Shown: piece by piece, positions 34,975 through 44,055 of the stretch
How the letters are laid out: each line of letters opens with the position of its first letter
Numbering within the stretch: the stretch's first letter is position 1
NCBI GenBank assembly: GCA_047635695.1
Contig: JBLILN010000004.1
Location: 1-64,000, forward strand
Source: UBA2136 sp047635695
GTDB lineage: Bacteria > Pseudomonadota > Alphaproteobacteria > UBA2136
Length of the DNA stretch: 64,000 nt
Direction: 5' to 3'
Notes under the pieces: generated by a model
Databases searched by the model: none
What the model was told of the DNA's origin: nothing
Seen by the model: the letters and a program-made list of their open reading frames with translations, nothing else
Position numbers and translations under genes: made by a program

Positions 34975-35432
34975 TGTTACAAAAATTTATACTCTTTAGT
35001 CTATTATTTTTGATGCCTGCGCTTTCTTACGCAGAAGTGTCTGAAAAAATTAATTTAAAAAAAATGTGGGTACGTGCCACCATAGGACAAGCAACAACGG
35101 GTGTTTTGTACGGTATTCTTGAAAACAAAACGGGAAAAGATGATGCTCTGATTGCTGTTTCAACACCTGCGTCACGTATGTCGATGATACACCGCACATC
35201 TATGAATAACGAAGGTATTATGTCTATGAGCCACATGGAGAAAGTGGTGCTTAAAGACGATACTTACGTGGCTATGGAACCAGGTGATATCCATGTCATG
35301 CTGATGGGCCTAGAGCAAAAATTAACGGCAGGTTATGAAATTCCTGTTAAGTTTGAATTTGAAAACTCACCTGCACAAAATATACGTGTCAAAATATACC
35401 CACTTTCTACTAAATGGAAAGATGTTGAATAA
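34974..35432 (+). CDS. PCu(A)C-family periplasmic copper chaperone
   Basis: 152 aa with a signal peptide (about 1-20, ending SYA). The copper site of the family is visible: the MSMIHRT ... M ... HM segment and, about 40 residues on, GDIHVMLMGL, matching HxnMx(21-23)HxM. These proteins deliver Cu(I) to cytochrome oxidase. It overlaps the DUF971 gene by one base; the sequence looks functional. Confidence 0.93.
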   Translation: MLQKFILFSLLFLMPALSYAEVSEKINLKKMWVRATIGQATTGVLYGILENKTGKDDALIAVSTPASRMSMIHRTSMNNEGIMSMSHMEKVVLKDDTYVAMEPGDIHVMLMGLEQKLTAGYEIPVKFEFENSPAQNIRVKIYPLSTKWKDVE

Positions 35433-35446
35433 AAAGGAACTTTAAA

Positions 35447-36175
35447 ATGTTTTATATATATGATGTTGATATGACCTTGGCTGAGAGTGACTGTGTTATG
35501 TCAGACGAAATGGCAAGTGTCTTTCGTACAGTTATGGCTGGGAAGATATATTTTTTCTGCTCAGGTAGTGCTCTCCCAAAAATGACAGAACAAATCCCAG
35601 CAGATATTATTGAAAATGCTGCAGGGTTATTGCCTGTGATGGGTGGCGAGCTTTGGAAAGATGGTGAACTTGTTTACCGCCGTTCTTTTGAATGGCCAGA
35701 AGGTTTACGCGAAGATTTAGAAGAGACGCTTGCAAGCAGTGCGTATCCTGAACGTACGGGTGATCATATACAAGACCGCCAAACGATGATTTGCTTTTCT
35801 ACCGTTGGTAAAGCGGCAGATATGCCTGCAAGAAAACGCTACGAAGCCTGGGAAGATATACATAATGAACGTGAAGGTTTTGCTAAAGCTTTGGCGGGAA
35901 AATATTCAGGCCTTCACTTCTCCATAGGTGGTAAAACATCCGTTGATATCAGTGAACATGGCAACGATAAGTCTCAAGCCTTAACAGCCTTAAGACAGCA
36001 CTATGGCGATGATGCTATCACTTTTTTTGGGGACCGTATGTATGCAGGTGGTAATGACTATCCTTTGTCCGAGGTATTAAAAAAAGAGGGGGCGAAGAAT
36101 ATATCTATAGCCGTTAAGAACCCTGAAGATACACTGTCTAAGCTGCAAGAATTATTACTTCAAAAAGTTTCGTAA
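35447..36175 (+). CDS. HAD-superfamily phosphatase resembling eukaryotic-type phosphomannomutase (copy 2)
   Basis: 242 aa. HAD motif I YDVDMTLAES at the N-terminus, GGKTSVDISEHGNDKSQAL (PMM: GWDKxYCL region) and TFFGDRMYAGGNDYPL near the end, which matches PMM2 motif III/IV. Between these it diverges more than copy 1 (13687), with which it shares the closing pattern VKNPEDTL / VKNPAETL. Fourteen bases after the copper chaperone and 20 before an ABC ATPase gene, so it is in the same operon; a role in the sugar or lipid handled by that exporter is possible but unproven. Confidence 0.8.
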   Translation: MFYIYDVDMTLAESDCVMSDEMASVFRTVMAGKIYFFCSGSALPKMTEQIPADIIENAAGLLPVMGGELWKDGELVYRRSFEWPEGLREDLEETLASSAYPERTGDHIQDRQTMICFSTVGKAADMPARKRYEAWEDIHNEREGFAKALAGKYSGLHFSIGGKTSVDISEHGNDKSQALTALRQHYGDDAITFFGDRMYAGGNDYPLSEVLKKEGAKNISIAVKNPEDTLSKLQELLLQKVS

Positions 36176-36195
36176 ATTATAAGGAAAAAAGTGTT

Positions 36196-37086
36196 ATGCC
36201 TGTTATAGAAGCAACAGATATTAAAAAAATTTTTGGTGATTTTGAGGCCGTCAAAGGTATTTCTTTTAAAGTGCCAACAGGTACATGTGTGGGGCTTCTT
36301 GGGCCAAACGGTGCAGGGAAAACGACGACAATGCGCATGATTATGGGCTTGAGCTCACTGACAAGCGGCTCTCTCAAGGTATTTAATGTGGATGTGGATA
36401 AAGTTTCGCGCGCTGAAAAAATGCGTATTGGCCTTGTACCTCAAGAGGATAATTTAGACCCTGATTTGAGTGTTAGACAAAACCTTGAAGTTTACGGTAG
36501 CTACTTTGGTTTGAAGGAGGATTATGTTCGAGCGCGTGCTTCTGAATTGCTTGGTTTTATGCAGCTCACAGAAAAAGCAGATAACCGCGTTAACCATTTA
36601 AGCGGTGGTATGAAACGCCGTTTGATTATTGCACGTTCTTTGATTGCAGACCCTGATTTTGTGATTTTAGATGAGCCTACAACAGGGCTTGACCCTCAAG
36701 CACGCGTGCTTATTTGGAAAAGCCTTTTAAGGCTTAAAGAAGAAGGTAAAACACTTCTTTTAACCACACACTATATGGACGAAGCACAGCGCCTTTGTGA
36801 CAACATCGTTATTGTTGATGGCGGTACGGTTCTGGACGAGGGTTCACCTAAAACACTTATTGCTAAGCACGTAAAAGACCATGTTTTTGAAGTGTCTAAA
36901 CCGCTACCAGTAGCTTTAGAAAAAACAGATATTGACCGTGAAGATATTGGTGATGCAGTTCTGTTTTATGTAAACGATCCATCAAAAATTAAAAGTCTTT
37001 TAACGGGTGACGCAACTTATTCACAACGTGAATCTAACTTGGAAGATGTCTTTTTACGTCTAACAGGCCATAAATTGAGAGACTAA
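36196..37086 (+). CDS. ABC-2 transporter ATPase (NodI/CcmA-like)
   Basis: 296 aa. Walker A GPNGAGKTT, Q-loop VPQEDNL, signature LSGGMKRR, Walker B FVILDEPTTGLDPQ and the H-loop TTHYMDEAQ all present, followed by a C-terminal regulatory domain. The closest family type is the NodI/daunorubicin-type exporter ATPase. Only this one ATPase serves three downstream permease genes. Confidence 0.94.
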   Translation: MPVIEATDIKKIFGDFEAVKGISFKVPTGTCVGLLGPNGAGKTTTMRMIMGLSSLTSGSLKVFNVDVDKVSRAEKMRIGLVPQEDNLDPDLSVRQNLEVYGSYFGLKEDYVRARASELLGFMQLTEKADNRVNHLSGGMKRRLIIARSLIADPDFVILDEPTTGLDPQARVLIWKSLLRLKEEGKTLLLTTHYMDEAQRLCDNIVIVDGGTVLDEGSPKTLIAKHVKDHVFEVSKPLPVALEKTDIDREDIGDAVLFYVNDPSKIKSLLTGDATYSQRESNLEDVFLRLTGHKLRD

Positions 37087-37090
37087 GTTT

Positions 37091-37843
37091 ATGCTGGCTT
37101 TATTAAGACGTAATTTTATTGTATTGAAGCGATCTTGGCACTTTATGTTGTTTGCTGATGTGTTGGATAATGTTGTTTGGCTGTCGTTATTTGTTTATGG
37201 GTTTGCGATATATATGCCTGATATAAAGGGTGTGAGTTATCAGAGTTTTGTTATTCCAGGCTACTTCTTGTTTGCTGGACTTTATCAGTTAGGTATGGAA
37301 TCTACCCACCGTTTTTATGCAAAAATTGTTCATAACCCTTGGTGGGTATCCCTTCTTGCAACACCTTTAGGCGTAAGACGTATGGTCTATTCTGAGCTAT
37401 TTTGGGTTGTTTTACGCTCAAGCGTCCCTGTGGTTGTTGTTTTTGTGTTAGCTTATAGCTTTGGTTTAATCGTTAATATGTCATGGCTCTTTATGGGTTT
37501 ACCCCTTGTTTTCGCACTTTATTTTTTCTATGCTTCTTGTAGTTTGCTCTTTACGCTTTTTATGAAAAACGATGAAAACTTTATTTATTATTGGGTTGTT
37601 TTTATTTCACCTATATTTGTGGTATCAGGGGCGTTTTTTGATAGTGCTCAATTACCTGCTGCCTTCCAAATGGTTATAAAGCTTTACCCTGTTAGTTACG
37701 TTACTGCGCCACTGCAAAATGTAATGCTTTGGGGACATGTAAATATTTATACATATGGTTTTATTTGTTTAATACTGCTTGTGTCGACCATCGCTACGAT
37801 GTATTTGTGCGAATTACAGCTTAAAAGAAGGTTTTTAAAATAA
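37091..37843 (+). CDS. ABC-2 permease 1 (NodJ-like)
   Basis: 250 aa, six predicted helices. Features typical of ABC2 membrane proteins: the VIPGYFLFAGLYQLGMES segment, VYSELFWVVLRSS and the SPIFVVSGAFFDSAQLP motif after helix 4. Four bases after the ATPase gene and overlapping permease 2 by one base. Probable role: export of a lipid or glycan together with the ATPase. Confidence 0.9.
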   Translation: MLALLRRNFIVLKRSWHFMLFADVLDNVVWLSLFVYGFAIYMPDIKGVSYQSFVIPGYFLFAGLYQLGMESTHRFYAKIVHNPWWVSLLATPLGVRRMVYSELFWVVLRSSVPVVVVFVLAYSFGLIVNMSWLFMGLPLVFALYFFYASCSLLFTLFMKNDENFIYYWVVFISPIFVVSGAFFDSAQLPAAFQMVIKLYPVSYVTAPLQNVMLWGHVNIYTYGFICLILLVSTIATMYLCELQLKRRFLK

Positions 37844-38616
37844 TGTTTTTTAACTATCAAAATATTAAGGCACTGATGGTGCGTTATTATATGGAATATA
37901 AGCAATTGGCGAGTACGCTGTTGATCGGTGATGTGATGGAGCGCGTTATATTCTTCATTGCTTTTGGTTTTGGGCTTGGTAAAGCTGTGAGTGAAATTGC
38001 GGGCGTACCTTACATTACATTTATTGCACCAGGTATTGCGGCGGGTTCAGGTTTGTTTGTGATGTTAGCGGCAACAACTTATGGCGCACATAACCGGTAT
38101 GCCTCTGCACGTATTTGGCAAAGTTGGCTTGCAACGCCTATCAAATTACAAGACCTTTTATTTGCCGAAGTTCTTTTTCCAAGTTTACGCGCAATGCCGT
38201 CCCTGCTTATTTTATATGTTGTGGCTTATTTTTTTGATGCCATACCTTCAGTGACAGGGGCTCTTTTGACAGTACCCATTTTACTTCTGGCAAATATGGT
38301 TTATGGGTCGATTACTTTGTTTTTTGCAGGGTTTTTAGGGCGTATGCTGTATTTTAAATATATCCAGAGTTTATGGATTATGCCGATGTATTTATTTAGT
38401 GGTGTCTTTTATAGCTTGGAAGACGCACCAGAATGGTTAAATGCATTCGCGCAAATTTTTCCACTCACACATGTGCTTGAAATTGTGCGTCCGATGGTGC
38501 TTGGTTATGATGTAGAATGGTCGGCTGTTTTATTACGCATGGCTATATTACTTGTTATCTTCGCCATAAGCTTTTATTGCGCTTATAAAACATTTACAAA
38601 ACGATTGTTCGATTAA
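37843..38616 (+). CDS. ABC-2 permease 2 (NodJ-like)
   Basis: 257 aa, about six helices. FIAPGIAAGSGLFVML and MYLFSGVFYSLEDAPEWL are the family hallmarks. It shares an ATG/stop overlap with permease 1, indicating coupled translation; 13 bases before permease 3. Closer in pattern to permease 3 than to permease 1 by eye (both have long FGFGxG starts). Confidence 0.9.
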   Translation: MFFNYQNIKALMVRYYMEYKQLASTLLIGDVMERVIFFIAFGFGLGKAVSEIAGVPYITFIAPGIAAGSGLFVMLAATTYGAHNRYASARIWQSWLATPIKLQDLLFAEVLFPSLRAMPSLLILYVVAYFFDAIPSVTGALLTVPILLLANMVYGSITLFFAGFLGRMLYFKYIQSLWIMPMYLFSGVFYSLEDAPEWLNAFAQIFPLTHVLEIVRPMVLGYDVEWSAVLLRMAILLVIFAISFYCAYKTFTKRLFD

Positions 38617-38629
38617 AGAAAGTTAACCC

Positions 38630-39415
38630 ATGACGCTTTTTGCTAAAACAGTATTTGCTTTGTGGTCGAGGCACTATTTAGTCTGGCGCACAATGTTTTG
38701 GCCTTCACTTTCTTCAAATGTTTTTAACCCACTTTTGTTTTTATTTTCTTTTGGTTTTGGTATGGGGTCACTTATTGAAACGATGGAGGTTGGTGGTAAG
38801 GAAATTGTCTATATGTCGTATATTATTCCAGGTATGATGGCCTATAGTGGCATGTTTACAGCTAGTTTTGAAACAAGTATTTCATCTTTTGCTCGCAGCC
38901 ACTTACAAGGTTATTGGAATCAAGTTTTGGCAACACCTGCAACCCTACACCATCTTTTATGGATGGAAATTATATGGGCAACATCAAAGGCTTTGTTTGC
39001 TGTGGTTTGTGTTATGCTTGTTAGTTATTTATTTACGGGTATTGAAGCGGGCCTTTCTGTCTTGCTTGTTTTGCCAGTAATGTTTGTTGGCTGTTTATGT
39101 TTTTCTGCTTGCGGTATGGTGGCAACATCGCTTGCTAAAAGTTTTGACATGTTTAGTTATTTCTTCACATTTTGGGTGACGCCAATGTTTATATTCAGCG
39201 GTGTCTTTTTCCCTGTGACCAGATTTCCGGAGGCGATACAGTGGCTGTCCTTTATATTACCAATGACGCATATTGTGGACATTGTACGTATTATTAGTGC
39301 TGACTTGCCTTATGATGTTTTGAATATTTCTTATAAGCTGACTTATATTGTAATTTTAACGCTAGTCGCTTATAGTTTTGCTTATCATAAAATGAAAAAA
39401 CGTATATTCGATTAA
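38630..39415 (+). CDS. ABC-2 permease 3 (NodJ-like)
   Basis: 261 aa with six helices. FNPLLFLFSFGFGMG, YIIPGMMAYSGMF, LATPATLHHLLWMEI and FIFSGVFFPVTRFPEAIQ are the ABC2 motifs. It probably pairs with permease 2 or forms alternative heterodimers on the same ATPase. Ten bases upstream of dnaQ. Confidence 0.9.
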   Translation: MTLFAKTVFALWSRHYLVWRTMFWPSLSSNVFNPLLFLFSFGFGMGSLIETMEVGGKEIVYMSYIIPGMMAYSGMFTASFETSISSFARSHLQGYWNQVLATPATLHHLLWMEIIWATSKALFAVVCVMLVSYLFTGIEAGLSVLLVLPVMFVGCLCFSACGMVATSLAKSFDMFSYFFTFWVTPMFIFSGVFFPVTRFPEAIQWLSFILPMTHIVDIVRIISADLPYDVLNISYKLTYIVILTLVAYSFAYHKMKKRIFD

Positions 39416-39425
39416 AAGGTGTGTT

Positions 39426-40154
39426 ATGTCTAAACTTATTGAAATTGTATTTGATACTGAAACCACAGGTTTTGAACCTAAGACGGGTGATAAAATTGTG
39501 GAAATTGGTGCGCTTAGGATTTACGACAAAATGCGTACCGATGATCCAAGGGATACATTTCACGTCCTGCTAAACCCCGAAAGAAATATCCCTGACGAAG
39601 TGGTTAAGATCCACGGCATTACGAATGATAAAGTAAAAGATGCGCCAACCTTTGCAGGTATTGTCGATGATTTTTTAGCATTTGTTGGCGACGCACCACT
39701 TGTGGCGCACAACGCCTCATTTGATATGAAATTTTTAAATGCAGAATTAGAACAAATTGATCGCTCTGCTTTAAGTAACAAAGTTGTGGATACATTGGCG
39801 ATTGCAAGACGCAAATTCCCTGGCTCTAGAGCGACACTTGATGCTTTATGTAATCGCTTTGAAGTTGATTTATCTGTCCGTGTTTTTCACGGTGCTTTGC
39901 TTGATTCTCAGTTATTAGCAGATGTTTATCTACATCTAAGTGGTGGCTTACAACATGGCCTTTCATTGGCATCAGCTGACACTACCAGCAGCAAAGGTGT
40001 TAAAGTTGATTTATTATCTTTAGTGGGTGACGTTAAAGTGCCACGTGTATACCCTGTGTCAGAAAATGAACTTGAAATTCATGCGTCCTTTACCGAAAAA
40101 ATTGGTGCAAATTTATGGTTTGATAAAAATGAATCTGATGATAACCCTCAATAA
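39426..40154 (+). CDS. dnaQ: DnaQ, DNA polymerase III epsilon (proofreading) subunit
   Basis: 242-aa 3'-5' exonuclease with ExoI FDTETTGF, ExoII HNASFDMKFLNAEL and ExoIII RVFHGALLDSQLLADVY, i.e. the DEDDh type, plus a C-terminal clamp/alpha-contact region. It ends the long plus-strand run that began with DUF971, immediately before the CIRCE-controlled hrcA operon. Confidence 0.95.
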   Translation: MSKLIEIVFDTETTGFEPKTGDKIVEIGALRIYDKMRTDDPRDTFHVLLNPERNIPDEVVKIHGITNDKVKDAPTFAGIVDDFLAFVGDAPLVAHNASFDMKFLNAELEQIDRSALSNKVVDTLAIARRKFPGSRATLDALCNRFEVDLSVRVFHGALLDSQLLADVYLHLSGGLQHGLSLASADTTSSKGVKVDLLSLVGDVKVPRVYPVSENELEIHASFTEKIGANLWFDKNESDDNPQ

Positions 40155-40164
40155 AAGGCACTTA

Positions 40165-40191
40165 TTGGCACTAAATGACACTGAGTGCCAA
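40165..40191 (+). promoter_or_regulatory. CIRCE element 1 (HrcA operator)
   Basis: TTGGCACTA-N9-GAGTGCCAA. The consensus is TTAGCACTC-N9-GAGTGCTAA; the arms form an inverted repeat with one central mismatch. It lies 11 bases after dnaQ. Confidence 0.8.
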
Positions 40192-40198
40192 AAAAGTT

Positions 40199-40225
40199 CT
40201 GGCACTTACTTGAAAAGAGTGCTAG
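40199..40225 (+). promoter_or_regulatory. CIRCE element 2 (HrcA operator)
   Basis: CTGGCACTT-N9-GAGTGCTAG, in tandem with element 1 at 34-bp centre spacing (about three helical turns), 46 bases upstream of hrcA. TTGAAA (40211-40216) 17 bases before AATATT resembles a promoter lying across this operator. Confidence 0.88.
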
Positions 40226-40271
40226 TATCGCCAATATTAAAGTTTAAAGATATTTAAATGTTGGGGGGGAT

Positions 40272-41351
40272 ATGTTATTTGATCTTACAAAGCGTTCACA
40301 AACTGTGCTGAACGATATTGTTGATATTTATACAGAGACAGGTTTGCCTGTCGGCTCCAAAGCTTTGTGCGAACGCTCAACACTTGATCTTTCTTCTGCG
40401 TCATTGCGACATGTTATGTCCGATTTAGAAAAGAATGGTTATTTAGAAAGTCTTCATACCTCTGCAGGGCGCGCACCCACTGAAGCGGGTTTTCGTTATT
40501 ATACAAACAGTTTAGTTGAAGCAGATGAAGACCTCATTGGCGAAGATATAAAAAGACAAATCCTTGAAAAGGCTGCTGCAGAAAAACCTCTTAAAGAAAC
40601 TATTGATGATCTTTCTGCCTTTTTGGGTGAAATGACTGCATGTACAGGGCTTGTGACTGCGCCAAAGTTTGATATGGAAACGCTAGAACAACTTGAGTTT
40701 TTACGTTTAAGTGGTGATCGTGTCCTCGCTGTAATGGTGACTAAAAGTGGTGATATTGAAAACCGTATTATCAATGTACCTGCGCATATTACGATCGAAG
40801 AACTTAATGAAAGCTCAAAACATCTGCGCGACGTTGTTGAAGGGCAAACTTTGTCTGATGCACGTGTGCTGATGATGAAGGAATTGATGGAACATAAAAA
40901 TCATGTAGATAACATGATGGATGAAATGATGCAGGTTGCTGATAAATGGGCAGAACCGAAAGCAAATGATACGGCTCTTGTTGTATCGGGCACGCAAAAC
41001 TTATTCCAGTACCCTGAATTGGTTCGCGACCAACTTAAAGGCTTATTTAATGCCTTTGAAGAAAAACGTATGTTAATGGCCTTGATGAATGAAGTTTCTA
41101 AAGGCGAAGGCGTGCAGATTTTTGTTGGCGCTGATTGCGGTATGAAAGACGTCAACAGTTGTTCTATGGTAAGTACATCTTACGGTAGCGCCGATAAAAC
41201 TGTTATTGGTACTTTGGGTGTTGTAGGCCCCATGCGTATGAACTATAAAAAGGCTGTACAACTTGTCGAATTTACAGGCAAAGTTTTAAGCCGTGCTATT
41301 GAGGCACGCGGCCTAGATATGAGCCATCAATTGACTAAAATAAAAGGATAG
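40272..41351 (+). CDS. hrcA: HrcA, heat-inducible transcription repressor
   Basis: 359-aa winged-helix repressor that binds CIRCE. N-terminal DNA-binding part includes VDIYTETGLPVGSKALCE and SASLRHVMSDLEKNGYLE, followed by the SAGRAPTEAGFRYY hinge; the C-terminal half has IFVGAD and GTLGVVGPMRMNYKKAV. GGGGGG lies six bases upstream of the ATG. The two CIRCEs just upstream indicate autoregulation; grpE follows five bases later. Confidence 0.96.
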   Translation: MLFDLTKRSQTVLNDIVDIYTETGLPVGSKALCERSTLDLSSASLRHVMSDLEKNGYLESLHTSAGRAPTEAGFRYYTNSLVEADEDLIGEDIKRQILEKAAAEKPLKETIDDLSAFLGEMTACTGLVTAPKFDMETLEQLEFLRLSGDRVLAVMVTKSGDIENRIINVPAHITIEELNESSKHLRDVVEGQTLSDARVLMMKELMEHKNHVDNMMDEMMQVADKWAEPKANDTALVVSGTQNLFQYPELVRDQLKGLFNAFEEKRMLMALMNEVSKGEGVQIFVGADCGMKDVNSCSMVSTSYGSADKTVIGTLGVVGPMRMNYKKAVQLVEFTGKVLSRAIEARGLDMSHQLTKIKG

Positions 41352-41356
41352 AAAAA

Positions 41357-41932
41357 ATGAATGCTGAAAACACAGTTGAAAATGAAGAAGTAAAAAACAC
41401 AAGTGTTGACGAGGCGGTTGTAGCTGAAGATAACGTTGTGGATATGCCCGAAGCTGAAGTGCTTTCAGAAACAGATAAATTAACTGCTGAACGTGATGAG
41501 TGGAAAGATAAGTCTTACCGGCTTGCGGCAGAAATGGAAAATTTAAAAAAACGTTCTGATAAGGAAATTTTAGACGCACGTAAATATGGTGTTACAAGTT
41601 TTGCACGCGAGCTTTTAGATGTGCAGGATAACCTTGAGCGCGCATTAACTGTGCTAGAGGGTGCAGACGTTGAAGTGGAAAAATTAGCACCAATGATTGA
41701 AGGTGTTGAGATGGTTAAAGGGCAACTTGTTAAAGCCTTTGATCGTGTAAACATTAAGCGCATCGAATGTGAGGGTGAAAAGTTAAACCCAGAGCTTCAT
41801 CAGGCGGTTATGCAAGTACCAAGCGAAGAAGCTGCTGGTACGGTTGTGCAAGAAATTCAACCAGGATACACAATTTCAGATCGTCTACTGCGTCCAGCAA
41901 TGGTTGGTGTAGCAACGGCGATAGTTAAATAG
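41357..41932 (+). CDS. grpE: GrpE, nucleotide exchange factor of DnaK
   Basis: 191 aa. Acidic N-terminal tail, a long helix with YRLAAEMENLKKRSDKE, and a C-terminal beta domain with GVEMVKGQLVKAFDRVNIKRI and QPGYTISDRLLRPAMVGVA. It resets DnaK by ejecting ADP. Five bases after hrcA, 34 before dnaK. Confidence 0.97.
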   Translation: MNAENTVENEEVKNTSVDEAVVAEDNVVDMPEAEVLSETDKLTAERDEWKDKSYRLAAEMENLKKRSDKEILDARKYGVTSFARELLDVQDNLERALTVLEGADVEVEKLAPMIEGVEMVKGQLVKAFDRVNIKRIECEGEKLNPELHQAVMQVPSEEAAGTVVQEIQPGYTISDRLLRPAMVGVATAIVK

Positions 41933-41966
41933 TTTTAAAATTAGTAAAAAACAGGAGAAGTAAAAA

Positions 41967-43901
41967 ATGGCTAAAGTAATCGGAATTGACTTAGGAACAA
42001 CAAACTCATGTGTTGCTATCATGGATGGTAAGAACACTAAAGTAATTGAAAATGCAGAAGGTGCACGTACAACGCCGTCTATCGTTGGTTATACAGAAGA
42101 CGGTGAACGTCTTGTAGGTATGCCTGCGAAACGTCAAGGTATAACAAATCCAGAAAACACTCTTTTTGCGATTAAGCGTCTTATCGGCCGTACGGCAAAC
42201 GATCCAATGGTAGCTAAAGATAAAGAATTAATGCCTTACAAAATTGTTGATTCTGACAATGGCGACGCTTGGGTAGAAGTACACGGTAAAAAATTGTCAC
42301 CTTCAGAAGTTTCTGCTGCTATTCTTCAAAAAATGAAGAAGACTGCTGAAGATTACCTGGGTGAAACAGTAACAGACGCTGTTGTAACAGTGCCTGCTTA
42401 CTTTAACGATGCGCAACGCCAAGCAACAAAAGACGCTGGTAAAATTGCAGGACTGAATGTTTTACGTCTTGTGAATGAGCCAACAGCTGCAGCGCTTGCT
42501 TACGGTCTTTCTGAAAATGACGACACGACAAAAACAATCGTTGTTTATGACCTCGGTGGCGGTACATTTGACGTCTCTGTTCTAGAAATTGGTGACGGTG
42601 TTGTTGAAGTTAAAGCGACAAACGGTGACACATTCCTTGGTGGTGAAGATTTTGACTCACTTATTATCGACTTCCTTGCAAAAGAATTCGAAAAAGAAAG
42701 CGGTATTAACTTACGCGGTGATAAGCTGGCTTTACAACGTCTTAAAGATGAAGCGGAAAAAGCGAAGAAAGAACTTTCTTCTGCAACATCAACTGACGTA
42801 AACTTACCATTTATTACAGCGGATGCGACAGGCCCTAAACACCTTAATGTTAAACTGACACGTGCTAAACTTGAAGAGCTTGTGGGTGACCTTGTGCGTA
42901 AAACAATTGAACCTTGTAAAACAGCTATGAAAGATGCAGGCGTTTCAACATTAGAAATCAGTGAAGTAATATTGGTAGGTGGTCAAACACGTATGCCAAT
43001 GGTTCAAGCTGAAGTTGAAAAATTCTTTGGTAAGGCACCAAATAAAGGTGTTAACCCAGACGAAGTTGTCGCATGTGGTGCTGCTATTCAAGCGGGTATT
43101 CTTCAAGGTGATGTGACAGACGTTCTTCTGCTTGATGTAACACCTCTTTCACTTGGTATTGAAACTTTAGGTGGTGTGTTTACACGTTTAATCGACCGTA
43201 ACACAACAATCCCAACGAAGAAATCTCAAGTGTTTTCAACGGCAGAAGACAGCCAAAGCGCTGTAACTATTCGTGTGTTCCAAGGAGAGCGCCCAATGGC
43301 AAATGACAACAAAGTACTAGGTCAATTTGATCTTGTAGGTCTTCCACCAGCACCACGCGGTATGCCTCAAATTGAAGTAACATTTGATATTGATGCTAAC
43401 GGTATTGTTCACGTTACAGCGAAGGACAAAGGTACAGGTAAAGAGCAGCAAATCAAGATCCAAGCTTCTGGTGGTCTAAATGATGACGACATTGAACGTA
43501 TGGTAAAAGAAGCGGAAGATAATGCTGACTCTGATAAAGAGCGCAAAGAGCTTGTTGATGCACGTAACAACGGTGAAGCGATGGTACATTCTGTTGCTAA
43601 AACTTTAGAAGAAAACAAAGACGTTGTTTCTGAAGAAGATAAAACGGCTATCGAAGTTGCATCTAAAGAGCTTGCTGAGCTTTTAGAAAATGAAGCAGCT
43701 GCTTTAGACGACATCAAAGCGAAGACAGAAGCGCTTACTCAGGCTTCAATGAAGCTTGGTGAAGCTATCTACGCTAAGCAACAAGCTGAAACAGGTGAAG
43801 CAACACAAGCTGGTGCTGAAGATTCTCCAGCTGACGATAATGTTGTGGATGCTGAGTTTGAAGAAGTAAAAGAAGACAAAAACGGTGAGAAATCAGCGTA
43901 A
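41967..43901 (+). CDS. dnaK: DnaK, Hsp70 chaperone
   Basis: 644 aa. ATPase phosphate loops GIDLGTTNS and VYDLGGGTFDVS, connect motifs NEPTAAALAYG and ILVGGQTRMPMVQ, the linker DVLLLDVTPLSLGIET, substrate-binding domain and a negatively charged C-terminal lid. Synthesised from AACAGGAGAAG. It belongs to the hrcA-grpE unit; dnaJ follows after an inserted small gene, not directly. Confidence 0.98.
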   Translation: MAKVIGIDLGTTNSCVAIMDGKNTKVIENAEGARTTPSIVGYTEDGERLVGMPAKRQGITNPENTLFAIKRLIGRTANDPMVAKDKELMPYKIVDSDNGDAWVEVHGKKLSPSEVSAAILQKMKKTAEDYLGETVTDAVVTVPAYFNDAQRQATKDAGKIAGLNVLRLVNEPTAAALAYGLSENDDTTKTIVVYDLGGGTFDVSVLEIGDGVVEVKATNGDTFLGGEDFDSLIIDFLAKEFEKESGINLRGDKLALQRLKDEAEKAKKELSSATSTDVNLPFITADATGPKHLNVKLTRAKLEELVGDLVRKTIEPCKTAMKDAGVSTLEISEVILVGGQTRMPMVQAEVEKFFGKAPNKGVNPDEVVACGAAIQAGILQGDVTDVLLLDVTPLSLGIETLGGVFTRLIDRNTTIPTKKSQVFSTAEDSQSAVTIRVFQGERPMANDNKVLGQFDLVGLPPAPRGMPQIEVTFDIDANGIVHVTAKDKGTGKEQQIKIQASGGLNDDDIERMVKEAEDNADSDKERKELVDARNNGEAMVHSVAKTLEENKDVVSEEDKTAIEVASKELAELLENEAAALDDIKAKTEALTQASMKLGEAIYAKQQAETGEATQAGAEDSPADDNVVDAEFEEVKEDKNGEKSA

Positions 43902-44055
43902 GTTTTCTTAAAAATGTAAAGTTAAGCTTGCCATTTTGACTGAGATTTATTAGATTGTACTTTAGTATACAGTTTATCTCATGATAAATGGTGAGTTTAA
44001 TTATGTTAAGGTTTATTTTTTAAATAAGTTTTTACGAAAATAAGGTTTTTAAGTG

